NCBI GenBank assembly: GCA_003142185.1
Contig: PLOR01000109.1
Coordinates: 85,000-126,308 of the forward strand
Direction of reading: 5' to 3'
DNA: 41,309 nucleotides
Source of the DNA: Bryobacterales bacterium
GTDB lineage: Bacteria > Acidobacteriota > Terriglobia > Bryobacterales > Bryobacteraceae
Part shown: piece by piece, positions 11,508 through 19,234 of the stretch
How positions within the stretch are numbered: the first letter of the stretch is position 1
Layout: each line of letters opens with the position of its first letter
Notes under the pieces: generated by a model
Database searches by the model: none
The model's input: the letters and a program-made list of their open reading frames with translations, nothing else
What the model was told of the DNA's origin: nothing
Program-made: the position numbers and the translations under genes

Positions 11508-12656
11508 TTGCCGGGTACCGTCCTTTCCGTCTTCGCCGTCAATCCGCAGCGGGTCGGCGGTGTGGAGATGTTCGCGCGCGAGTTGTCCCTGCAACTGGAC
11601 ACCCTCGGTTGGAAAAGCGTTCTTTGCTTTCTGGATGCTCCGCCGCCGAACGTGGGCCGCTTTCTCGCCGCGCCGGGCGTTTCGATCGAGTGGCTGCCGG
11701 ACATCGACCGCCTTCAGTGGAGCGTGCTCCGCGACATGTCCGGGCTCTTGAGAAAGTATCGCCCCGAGATCGTGCACATGCACTTCACCGCCCAGGTCAG
11801 CCCTTTCCCATGGCTGGCGCGGCTTCACTCGGTCCGCTCGAATTACCTGACCGATCATATCTCCCGCGCGGAAGGATACGCGCCGAAACGCGCGGCGTGG
11901 TGGAAACTCGCCATCGGACGCACGCTGAACTGGCCGCTGACCGGTCTCATCGCGGTGAGCGACTACAACGCGCTCTGCGACATAACCTACGGCGCGATCC
12001 CGAAGCGACGCGTAATGCGGATTTATAACGGGGTCGATTTGTCGCGCATCTGCGGCGACCCCGTCCGGTTCCGTCAGGAACACAAGATCCCCGCGAATCG
12101 GGCCATCGTGCTCCAGGTGTCCTGGATGATCCCCGAGAAAGGCGTCGAAGACCTGATCGAGGCCGCCAAACTGGTGCTTGCGTCGAATCCGAACGTGCAA
12201 TTCGTCCTGGGTGGCGAAGGCGTGTGCCGCCAGGAATACATGGCGCGCGTCGAAGCGGCCGGAATCGCGGACCACTTCACCTGGACAGGCCTGATCGACG
12301 ATCCTCTCGCCAGTGGAGTTTACCAGGCAGCCGATGTGGTTTGCCAATTATCGAGGTGGCAGGAGGCGTTCGGCTGGATGATCGCCGAGGCCATGGCTTG
12401 CGGCAAGCCCGTGGTCGCGTCGCGGGTTGGCGGAATTCCGGAGATCGTCGAAGACGGCATTTCCGGCTACCTGGTTCACCGCCGCCAGCCGGCGGAAGCC
12501 GCGGACAGGATTCTGCGCCTGTTGGATGACCCCGAACTGAGACGCAAGATGGGCGCCAGCGCCCGGCGCGCCGTGGAAACCCGATTCAACCTGCAACAAA
12601 ACGTCACCGAACTGCTCCAACTATATGGAATTGCGTGCCGTGGCGCAGGCTGTTAG
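11508..12656 (+). CDS. Family 4 glycosyltransferase
   Basis: This is a 382-residue GT-B retaining glycosyltransferase (GT4). The N-terminal acceptor domain includes GGVEMFARELSLQL at about residues 17-30. The C-terminal donor domain has the E-x7-E motif E286-AFGWMIA-E294 and the nucleotide-sugar loop AMACGKPVVASRVGGIPEIV. It is cytoplasmic and transfers a sugar from an NDP-sugar, likely in lipopolysaccharide or exopolysaccharide synthesis. The start is TTG, directly after the TAG of the radical SAM gene, with GGAG seven bases upstream; no better ATG exists before the first conserved strand. A strong terminator follows at 12665. Donor and acceptor cannot be named. Confidence 0.92.
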   Translation: MPGTVLSVFAVNPQRVGGVEMFARELSLQLDTLGWKSVLCFLDAPPPNVGRFLAAPGVSIEWLPDIDRLQWSVLRDMSGLLRKYRPEIVHMHFTAQVSPFPWLARLHSVRSNYLTDHISRAEGYAPKRAAWWKLAIGRTLNWPLTGLIAVSDYNALCDITYGAIPKRRVMRIYNGVDLSRICGDPVRFRQEHKIPANRAIVLQVSWMIPEKGVEDLIEAAKLVLASNPNVQFVLGGEGVCRQEYMARVEAAGIADHFTWTGLIDDPLASGVYQAADVVCQLSRWQEAFGWMIAEAMACGKPVVASRVGGIPEIVEDGISGYLVHRRQPAEAADRILRLLDDPELRRKMGASARRAVETRFNLQQNVTELLQLYGIACRGAGC

Positions 12657-12664
12657 CCTGCTGA

Positions 12665-12690
12665 GCCGAGAGTCGTCTCGGCTTTTCTTT
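12665..12690 (+). terminator. Intrinsic terminator of the radical SAM-glycosyltransferase operon
   Basis: GCCGAGA, loop GTCG, TCTCGGC, then TTTTCTTT: a 7-bp stem (8 with the flanking A-T) and T tract, 9 bases after the stop at 12656. A nearly identical element occurs at 20566-20589. Confidence 0.88.
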
Positions 12691-12766
12691 AGCTGCGAAT
12701 AGCCAGCGAACTCCCCGCCATCGAAATCCGTACCAATCCATGAAGTACCGTCTCTGTTTTTTCCCC

Positions 12767-12795
12767 TTGACAAACGCCTCATTCAAACGAATAAT
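12767..12795 (+). promoter_or_regulatory. Promoter of the tetR-efflux operon
   Basis: TTGACA (12767-12772, full consensus), 17-base spacer, AATAAT (12790-12795, five of six). It lies inside the palindromic operator that reaches the start codon, so the regulator would block its own transcription. The predicted RNA start is about six bases before the ATG. Confidence 0.75.
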
Positions 12796-12812
12796 TAAAT
12801 CATTCGAATGAG
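12778..12812. promoter_or_regulatory. TetR operator (palindromic repeats)
   Basis: CTCATTC (12778-12784) and GAATGAG (12806-12812) are an exact inverted repeat, and CATTCGAATG (12801-12810) is a perfect 10-bp palindrome that contains the ATG of tetR. The repeats cover the spacer, -10 and start of transcription of the promoter, a classic autorepression layout. Confidence 0.65.
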
Positions 12813-13416
12813 TGATACGCGCGTCAAAATCCTCGATACGGCCGAGCGGCTGTTTGGCGAAGAGGGCTACCAACCTGTTTCGCTGCGCCACATTACGGCC
12901 GCTGCCGGGGTCAACTTGGCGGCCATCCATTACCATTTTGGCTCGAAGGAAGAGCTTTTGGATGAGCTAGTTATGCGGAAAGCAGTGCCTGTGAACGCGG
13001 AGCGGCTGGAAAGCCTGCGGCGCCTGAGAGAAGCGGCTGGGCCGGAAGCCATTGCAGTCGAGGATCTGCTGGAAGCGTTCTTGGTCCCGGCGTTTCATGC
13101 GGCGGACAGAAGCCCCGAGTGGGCCAAACTGATGGGCCGGCTTCACGCCGAGGGCATGATGCCGGCGGTGGCGCGCAAGCACTTTGGCCCGGTCGGCCGC
13201 TGCTTTTTCGACGAGATGCGGCGCGCGCTGCCCGACATGCCGGACGACGAAATGGCATGGCGAACCAGCTTTGCCATCGGCGCCATGGCGCACGCATTGA
13301 CCGCTCTGGGTGCGGGATCGGGGCGGCCGAGCGACGTAGCCCGGCGCATGGTGGCCTTCCTGAGCGGCGGATTTCGGGCGCCCGTGGCGGCCCGCGAAAA
13401 GGTTGAGGTGAAGTGA
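12808..13416 (+). CDS. TetR-family repressor of the efflux operon
   Basis: This 202-residue TetR regulator has its N-terminal helix-turn-helix in about residues 6-52 (RVKILDTAERLFGEEGYQ... ITAAAGVNLAAIHYHFGSKEELL). The helical C-terminal ligand domain of about 150 residues resembles those of efflux regulators (the CerR/YbiH type, by recall). It is first in an apparent operon of eight genes (12808-20398) and probably represses it until a toxic compound binds. The ATG is inside the operator palindrome. TolC-like starts one base after the TGA stop. The inducer is unknown. Confidence 0.93.
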   Translation: MSDTRVKILDTAERLFGEEGYQPVSLRHITAAAGVNLAAIHYHFGSKEELLDELVMRKAVPVNAERLESLRRLREAAGPEAIAVEDLLEAFLVPAFHAADRSPEWAKLMGRLHAEGMMPAVARKHFGPVGRCFFDEMRRALPDMPDDEMAWRTSFAIGAMAHALTALGAGSGRPSDVARRMVAFLSGGFRAPVAAREKVEVK

Positions 13417-14757
13417 ATGAAGGTGGCGTGGATAGTGTTGATGGCAATGCCCCCGCTGGCTTGCGCCGCGGATCCGGCTGCGGAGCCCGCTCCAGTCGAT
13501 CTGAGCCTGAAGCGCGCGGTGGAGGTGGCGATTTCCGCTCAGGGCAATACCAACATCCAGCTTTCCGGCGAAGCTCTGAAGCAGGCGCAGTCAAGGGCAT
13601 TGCAGGCGCGGGCAGCGCTGCTACCGGATCTGGAGGGAGCCTTCAACGACCGAAGCCAGACGGTGAACCTGGCGGCCGAGGGGTTGACCAGCATCCACCT
13701 GCCGTTTCCCGGCTTTACCTTCCCGAGCCTGGTCGGGCCATTCTCCACCGTGGACGCGCGCCTCTCGGTGCAGCAGAGCGTGTTTGACTTCGCCTCCATC
13801 CGGCGCTTTCAGGCCTCTAAGGTAGGCGTATCGGCCGCAACCCAGGAACTGGATAGCACCGCGGAAACCGTGGCCGCGCAGGTGGCGCGGGCGTACCTGG
13901 CGGCCGGGCGCGCCGATGCCGACGTGGAAACCGCCAACGCCAACGTAACGCTCTCCGATGCCGTGTTGACGCAGGCCGAGAATCAGAAGAAGGCCGGCAC
14001 CGGTACCGGGATCGAAGTCACGCGCGCCAAAGTGCAACTGGCCAACGACCGCCAGCATTTGCTGGTAGCCGAAAACGCGCGGCGCAGCGCGCACCTCGAA
14101 TTGCTGCGAGCCATGGGGACGCCGCTCTCGACCGAAGTGCGGCTCACCGACAAGCTGGGCTATGTGCCGATCGACGCGGTCACCCTCGAACAGGCCAAAG
14201 CGCAAGCGCTCCAGGCGCGGCCGGACCTCAAGGCGCAGCAGCAGCGGGAAGAGAACGCGCGGCTTTCGGCCAGCGCCGTGAAAATGGAGCGGATGCCGTC
14301 GCTGGCCGCGTTTGGCGACTATGGCTCCAGCGGCATCTCCCTCGACAACAATATGCCCACACGCACTTACGGCATTTCGCTCAAGGTGCCGATATTCGAT
14401 GGCGGGCGCCGCGACGCGCGGCGAGGCGAGGCGGCCAGCCTGTACCGCTCCGAGCAGGTCCGCACCGGCGATTTGAAACAGCAGATCGAGCTGGATGTGC
14501 GCCTGTCGCTCGACGGATTGCGGTCCGCCGAAGACCAGGTGAAGGTCGCCAAGGAAGGGCTGGAACTGGCGGACAGCGAGCTCACCCAGGCGCGCCGCCG
14601 CTATGACGCGGGCGTCGCCAACAGCCTGGAAGTGACCGACGCGCAGACCCGCCTCGAGCGTGCGCGCGACAACGAGACTCAGGCGCTCTACAACTACAAC
14701 GTGGCGCGCATCGACCTGGCGCAGGCCATGGGCAATATGCGGAGAAGCATTCCATGA
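13417..14757 (+). CDS. TolC-like outer-membrane efflux protein
   Basis: This is a 446-residue outer-membrane factor. The signal peptide covers residues 1-18 (MKVAWIVLMAMPPLACAA), followed by the internal duplication of the OEP family: long amphipathic helices rich in Ala, Gln and Glu, with motifs such as LSLKRAVEVAISAQG at the start of the first repeat and RRRYDAGVANSLEVTDAQTRLERA in the second. It would form the trimeric channel through the outer membrane and the periplasmic tunnel. ATG at 13417 follows the tetR stop immediately, with GAGGTG upstream. The stop overlaps the adaptor start (ATGA). Confidence 0.94.
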   Translation: MKVAWIVLMAMPPLACAADPAAEPAPVDLSLKRAVEVAISAQGNTNIQLSGEALKQAQSRALQARAALLPDLEGAFNDRSQTVNLAAEGLTSIHLPFPGFTFPSLVGPFSTVDARLSVQQSVFDFASIRRFQASKVGVSAATQELDSTAETVAAQVARAYLAAGRADADVETANANVTLSDAVLTQAENQKKAGTGTGIEVTRAKVQLANDRQHLLVAENARRSAHLELLRAMGTPLSTEVRLTDKLGYVPIDAVTLEQAKAQALQARPDLKAQQQREENARLSASAVKMERMPSLAAFGDYGSSGISLDNNMPTRTYGISLKVPIFDGGRRDARRGEAASLYRSEQVRTGDLKQQIELDVRLSLDGLRSAEDQVKVAKEGLELADSELTQARRRYDAGVANSLEVTDAQTRLERARDNETQALYNYNVARIDLAQAMGNMRRSIP

Positions 14758-15926
14758 AAAAGATACTGATACCGCTGGCGGTGGTGCTGGTTGCGGCCGG
14801 AGTAGCGGTTTATGCGTTTCACGGATCGGGGCGGGATTCGAGCGGCCGGATCGTCGTCTCCGGCAACATCGAGCTCACCGAAGTCAATATCGGCTTCAAG
14901 ACCGCCGGGCGGCTCATCGAGCGCACGGTGGATGAGGGCGACCTGGTGAAGAAGGGGCAATTGATCGCGCGCCTGGACCGCGACCAACTGACGGCGCAGC
15001 GCGACAGCGGCGCCGCCGGCTTGTCCTCCTCGCAGGACCAATTGGCGCAAGCGGCAACTTCGCTCGCCTGGGAACGCGAGACGCTGGCGGCTGACATCCA
15101 GCAGCGGCGCGCCGACCTCGCCGCCGCCGAAGCCCGCCTGGCGGAGCTGAAGAACGGCTCGCGTCCGCAGGAGATTCAGGAAGCCAAGGCTGCCGTCGAT
15201 GCGGCGCAATCCGAGTTCGATCGCGCCAAGAAAGATTGGGACCGCGCGCAGACGCTGTTCAAGGACGACGACATCTCCGCTTCCCAGTACGACGAATTCC
15301 GCAACCACTGGCAAAGCGCCGACGCGGCGTTGAAGCAGGCCAACCAGCGCGCGGCGTTGGTATTCGCCGGACCCAGGGTCGAGCAGGTGGACGGCGCCGC
15401 GGCGCAGGTGGAACACGCGCGCGGCGCGCTCAAAATGGCGGAGGCCAACGGGCTCGAGCTGAAGCGCCGGGAACAGGAGCTGGCCACGCGGAGCGCCGAA
15501 ATCGAACGGTCCAAGGCAAATCTCGCGCAGGTGGACGCGCAGCTTGCCGACACGCTGGCGGTATCGCCGGTGGATGGCGTGGTGCTGGTGAAATCCGCCG
15601 ACGTGGGTGAAGTGCTGGCCGCCGGCGCAACCGTCGTCACGGTGGGCGACATCGGGCATCCCTGGCTGCGCGCTTACATCAACGAAACCGATCTGGGCAA
15701 AGTGAAGCTAGGGTCGAAGGTGCGCATCACCACGGATTCCTATCCCGGCAAAGTTTACGACGGGCGGGTCAGCTTCATCTCCGCTGAGGCCGAGTTCACC
15801 CCCAAGCAGATCCAGACCCAGGAAGAGCGGGTGAAGCTGGTGTACCGCATCAAAATCGACGTGGACAATCCCCGGCAAGAACTGAAATCGAACATGCCGG
15901 CCGATGCCGAAATTGTCCTGGAGTAG
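14754..15926 (+). CDS. HlyD/YhiI-type periplasmic adaptor
   Basis: This is a 390-residue membrane-fusion protein. An N-terminal membrane anchor (residues 3-22, ILIPLAVVLVAAGVAVYAF) is followed by a biotinyl-lipoyl half-motif (VNIGFKTAGRLIERTVDEGDLVKKGQLIARLD), a long coiled-coil hairpin (about 75-255, Ala/Gln/Glu-rich) and the second lipoyl half with beta-barrel (VSPVDGVVLVKSADVGEVLAAGATVVTVGD). It links the inner-membrane ABC pump to the TolC-like channel. The start overlaps the preceding stop by ATGA, and the product is co-made with it. Substrate of the pump is not evident. Confidence 0.94.
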   Translation: MKKILIPLAVVLVAAGVAVYAFHGSGRDSSGRIVVSGNIELTEVNIGFKTAGRLIERTVDEGDLVKKGQLIARLDRDQLTAQRDSGAAGLSSSQDQLAQAATSLAWERETLAADIQQRRADLAAAEARLAELKNGSRPQEIQEAKAAVDAAQSEFDRAKKDWDRAQTLFKDDDISASQYDEFRNHWQSADAALKQANQRAALVFAGPRVEQVDGAAAQVEHARGALKMAEANGLELKRREQELATRSAEIERSKANLAQVDAQLADTLAVSPVDGVVLVKSADVGEVLAAGATVVTVGDIGHPWLRAYINETDLGKVKLGSKVRITTDSYPGKVYDGRVSFISAEAEFTPKQIQTQEERVKLVYRIKIDVDNPRQELKSNMPADAEIVLE

Positions 15927-15941
15927 AGCAAGGAAAACCGC

Positions 15942-16394
15942 ATGAATATCCCGTGGACCACAGTTGCCGCCGTTACCGGTGCAGTGCTCGGCATTTACAA
16001 TTCCCTGCAGAACCTCTGGCACCGTCGGGTCCGGTTGAAGGTGATTCCCAAGCTCACCGCTATCCGGCAAGGCACATTCCTATCAAACAGCGTGGATCTA
16101 ATCCATGATGGGTTTGCGTGCATCGAGGTGAGGAACCTCAGCGCGTTCTCGGTCACCGTCAGGGAAGTCGGATTCTCTTTGGACGGAAAACAGAAGCGGG
16201 CTGTGATAATTCCGGAGCCTGCGACACTCCTACCCAAAAGGTTGGAACCACGGGAGTCCATCGATATCCTGGGAATCCGATCCGGCGCTTTCCCCCTGAA
16301 GGCGCTACGGGCATATGCAACCACCCAGTGCGGTCACACCTCCTACGGTGATAGCCCCGTTTTAGCCAAGTGGCGCAAGATGTACCCCGCGTGA
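15942..16394 (+). CDS. Orphan membrane-anchored protein inside the efflux operon
   Basis: This is a 150-residue protein I do not recognise. The first 26 residues (TTVAAVTGAVLGIYNSLQNLW) look like an uncleaved membrane helix, followed by a soluble, beta-rich domain with an IEVRNLSAFSVTVREVGFSL stretch reminiscent of an immunoglobulin-like sandwich. It sits between the adaptor and first ATPase, where YhiI/YbhG-type operons have no gene. AAGGA lies seven bases before ATG, and its end overlaps or nearly touches the next gene. Codon use looks less GC-biased than its neighbours, which suggests late acquisition. Function unknown; it may be a dispensable passenger. Confidence 0.7.
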   Translation: MNIPWTTVAAVTGAVLGIYNSLQNLWHRRVRLKVIPKLTAIRQGTFLSNSVDLIHDGFACIEVRNLSAFSVTVREVGFSLDGKQKRAVIIPEPATLLPKRLEPRESIDILGIRSGAFPLKALRAYATTQCGHTSYGDSPVLAKWRKMYPA

Positions 16395-16408
16395 CCGGTT
16401 CACCAAGT

Positions 16409-17173
16409 ATGCCATCGCCCGAAAAAGCCATGCAGCCCATCATCGAAACCACCGGCCTCACCCGCCGCTTCGGCGATCTGACGGCGGTGGACCATCTGGA
16501 TTTGTCGGTGGCCCAGGGCGAAATCTTCGGCCTGGTGGGACCGGATGGCGCGGGCAAAACCACCACGCTGCGCCTGCTCTGCGGGCTGCTCGATCCCACC
16601 GAAGGCAGCGCCCGCGTCGCTGGCTATGACTCGGCACGCCAATCCCAGTCCGTCAAGGACCACATCGGTTACATGGCGCAGAGGTTCGGGCTTTATCAGG
16701 ACCTCAGCGTCCAGGAGAACATGGATTTCTACGCCGACCTGTTCGGCATTGTGGGCACCGAGCGGGCCACCTTGAGTGCGGACCTGCTGCGCATGACCCG
16801 TATGGAGCCGTTCCGCCAGCGGCAGGCAGGCAAGCTCTCCGGCGGCATGAAACAGAAGCTGGCGCTCATGTGCACCCTGCTGCACCACCCGCAAATCCTG
16901 TTTCTGGATGAGCCGACCAACGGCGTCGACCCGCTTTCCCGGCGGGATTTCTGGGCCATTCTCTACCAGTTGCTGAAAGATGGCATCACCATTCTGATGA
17001 CCACCGCGTACCTGGATGAAGCCGAGCGCTGCAACCGCGTCGGCCTGATGTATAAAGGGCGGCTGATCCGCTGCGATACGCCGGAAGCGCTGAAGCGCCA
17101 GGCCGGCGTGGAAACCCTGGAGGGCGTGTTCGTCAACAGCGTGCACGCCGCCGAGGCGCTGGAGGCCAAATGA
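16409..17173 (+). CDS. ABC transporter ATPase, first of the YbhF-like pair
   Basis: This is a 254-residue ATPase with all motifs: Walker A GPDGAGKTT (Asp replaces the usual Asn), Q-loop, signature KLSGGMKQKLAL and Walker B ILFLDEPTNGVDP. In YbhF the two ATPase halves are fused; here they are two genes. ATG at 16409 is chosen; 16370 (overlapping the orphan) and 16430 are also possible, and all keep the domain intact. TGA overlaps the second ATPase start. It is cytoplasmic and powers export with the two ABC-2 permeases. Confidence 0.93.
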   Translation: MPSPEKAMQPIIETTGLTRRFGDLTAVDHLDLSVAQGEIFGLVGPDGAGKTTTLRLLCGLLDPTEGSARVAGYDSARQSQSVKDHIGYMAQRFGLYQDLSVQENMDFYADLFGIVGTERATLSADLLRMTRMEPFRQRQAGKLSGGMKQKLALMCTLLHHPQILFLDEPTNGVDPLSRRDFWAILYQLLKDGITILMTTAYLDEAERCNRVGLMYKGRLIRCDTPEALKRQAGVETLEGVFVNSVHAAEALEAK

Positions 17174-18111
17174 GCGGCTGGGCGGTCGAGACGCGCGATC
17201 TGGTGAAAACGTTCGGCGATTTCGTGGCTGTGGATCGCGTGTCGCTGGAGGTTTCGCGGGGCGAGATCTTCGGCTTCCTGGGGCCGAACGGAGCCGGCAA
17301 ATCCACCACCATCAGAATCCTCTGCGGGCTGATCACGCCCACCTCCGGGGTGGCGCTGGTGAACGGCATCGACGTTGCCAAAGATCCCGAAGAGGTGCGG
17401 CGCAACTTGGGGTACATGTCGCAGAAGTTTTCGCTCTACGACGATTTGACGGTGGAGCAGAACATCGACTTTTTTGCCGGCCTGTACGGCGTGCCGCGGG
17501 AGCGGCGCAGCGCGCGCAAGAACTACGTGCTCGAAATGGCGCGGCTCGCCGAGCGCCGCTCCGCGCTGACCGGATCGCTCTCGGGCGGCTGGAAGCAGCG
17601 GCTGGCGCTCGGCTGCGCCATCCTCCACGATCCTCCCATCCTGTTTCTCGACGAGCCGACCTCCGGCGTGGACCCGATCGTGCGCGGCGTGTTCTGGGAC
17701 CTGATTCGCGGCCTCTCGAACACCGGCCACACCATCCTGGTCAGCACCCACTACATGGACGAGGCCGAATACTGCAACCGGCTGGCGCTGATGCATCGCG
17801 GTAAGGTGATCGCGCTCGGCACGCCGGCCGAACTGCGCCACCACGCGAGCGCGCATAGCCTGCTGCGCCTCGATAGCTCGCAGCCGCTCGAAACCATGCG
17901 CGCGCTCGAAGAGCTGCCCGGCGTGGTGGCTGTCGCGGTGTTCGGCGGAGGCCTGCACGTGACCGTGGACGACCCCGACGCCACCGCCGAACGCATCCGG
18001 CGCAAACTGGCCGCGGCCGGCATCGAGGTTCGCCGCTTGGAGAAGATTCTGCCATCGCTCGAAGACGTGTTCGTCTCGATGATCGAAGGCGAAGAGCGGA
18101 GGGTCGCGTGA
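17170..18111 (+). CDS. ABC transporter ATPase, second of the pair
   Basis: This is a 313-residue ATPase with Walker A GPNGAGKST, signature SLSGGWKQRLAL, Walker B ILFLDEPTSGVDP and a H-loop TH near residue 196. About 80 C-terminal residues after the ATPase core form the regulatory tail common in ABC-2 exporters (ending EDVFVSMIEGEE). It overlaps the previous gene by four bases (ATGA) and the permease by GTGA, so the set is translated as a unit. It forms a heterodimer with the product of 16409 by inference from YbhF, which has both halves fused. Confidence 0.94.
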   Translation: MSGWAVETRDLVKTFGDFVAVDRVSLEVSRGEIFGFLGPNGAGKSTTIRILCGLITPTSGVALVNGIDVAKDPEEVRRNLGYMSQKFSLYDDLTVEQNIDFFAGLYGVPRERRSARKNYVLEMARLAERRSALTGSLSGGWKQRLALGCAILHDPPILFLDEPTSGVDPIVRGVFWDLIRGLSNTGHTILVSTHYMDEAEYCNRLALMHRGKVIALGTPAELRHHASAHSLLRLDSSQPLETMRALEELPGVVAVAVFGGGLHVTVDDPDATAERIRRKLAAAGIEVRRLEKILPSLEDVFVSMIEGEERRVA

Positions 18112-19232
18112 GCTTCCGGCGCACCAGGGCGGTGTTCGTCAAGGAACTGCACCACATCACCCGCGACAGCCGCAGTTTGCTGCTGGCGCTGGCCATGCCG
18201 GTGATGATGCTGCTGCTTTATGGCTACGCGCTGAGCCTGGACGTGGATCACATCCCCGCCCTGGTGTACGATCAGGACGGCACCTCCGCCAGCCGCGACC
18301 TGGTGCGGCAGTTCCAGGGCTCGCGTTTCTTCGACATCAAAGGATTCGCCGGCGGCTACTCGCAAATCGAGCGCGGCATCAACTTCAGCAGGATCCTGAT
18401 CGGCATCGTGATTCCGCGCGATTTCGGACACGACCTCGAATCCGGGCACGGCGCCGAAGTGCAACTGCTGGTGGATGGCAGCGATTCGAACACGTCCTCG
18501 ATTGCCATCGGATACGCCGAGAGCATCGTGCAGATATACTCCGCCCGCGCGCGCGTGCGCGCCGTGGCGCCGCCTCCGCCGCCGGTGATAGACGCCCGGA
18601 TGCGCGTCTGGTACAACAGTTCGCTCGAATCCAAGAACTACGTGGTGCCGGGACTGATCGCGGTAATCCTGATGATCCTGGCGGGCCAGTTGACGTCGCT
18701 GACCATCGCCCGCGAGTGGGAATTGGGGACTATGGAGCAGCTTCTTTCCACCCCGCTGCGTCCGGCGGAAATGCTGCTCGGCAAGATGCTGGCCTACTTT
18801 GCGGTCGGCCTGGTGGATTCCGTGATCGCGCTGATCGTGGGTGTGACGGTGTTCGCCGTGCCGTTCCGCGGCAGCATTCTCCTGCTGACCGTTTCCACCT
18901 GCCTGTTCCTGTTCGGCGTGCTGTGTTGGGGCATTTTCATTTCGGCGGGCAGCCGGTCGCAGGTGCAGGCCTATCAGATGGGCATGCTGAGTACGTTCCT
19001 GCCTGGCTTTCTGATGTCGGGTTTTGTCTTCGCCATCGACACCATGCCGAAAGTGATCCAGGTGCTCAGCGTGGTGGTGCCGGCGCGTTATTTTGTGTCG
19101 ATCCTGAAGTCGCTGTTCCTGAAAGGCGTCGGCATAAGCGTCATCTGGGACCAGATGTTGTTCCTGGTAATCTTCGGCGCGCTCGTGTTCTGGCTGGCGG
19201 CGCGAAAGCTGAGCAAGCAGAAAGTGGCATAA
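18108..19232 (+). CDS. ABC-2 type permease, YbhS-like
   Basis: This is a 374-residue inner-membrane permease. A first membrane helix near residues 24-46 is followed by a large periplasmic domain (about 47-180), then five clustered helices at the C-terminal end (about 185-365). The typical PGLIAVILMILAGQLTSLTIAREWELGTMEQLLSTPLRP stretch carries the EKE-like coupling loop. The start is GTG, overlapping the ATPase stop. It pairs with the next permease to make the pore. Confidence 0.92.
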   Translation: MSFRRTRAVFVKELHHITRDSRSLLLALAMPVMMLLLYGYALSLDVDHIPALVYDQDGTSASRDLVRQFQGSRFFDIKGFAGGYSQIERGINFSRILIGIVIPRDFGHDLESGHGAEVQLLVDGSDSNTSSIAIGYAESIVQIYSARARVRAVAPPPPPVIDARMRVWYNSSLESKNYVVPGLIAVILMILAGQLTSLTIAREWELGTMEQLLSTPLRPAEMLLGKMLAYFAVGLVDSVIALIVGVTVFAVPFRGSILLLTVSTCLFLFGVLCWGIFISAGSRSQVQAYQMGMLSTFLPGFLMSGFVFAIDTMPKVIQVLSVVVPARYFVSILKSLFLKGVGISVIWDQMLFLVIFGALVFWLAARKLSKQKVA

Positions 19233-19234
19233 GT

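Noticed and set aside
18716-19234. Extended N-terminus of the second ABC permease
   Set aside because: These codons overlap the first permease in another frame; the ATG at 19235 begins the family-typical sequence.
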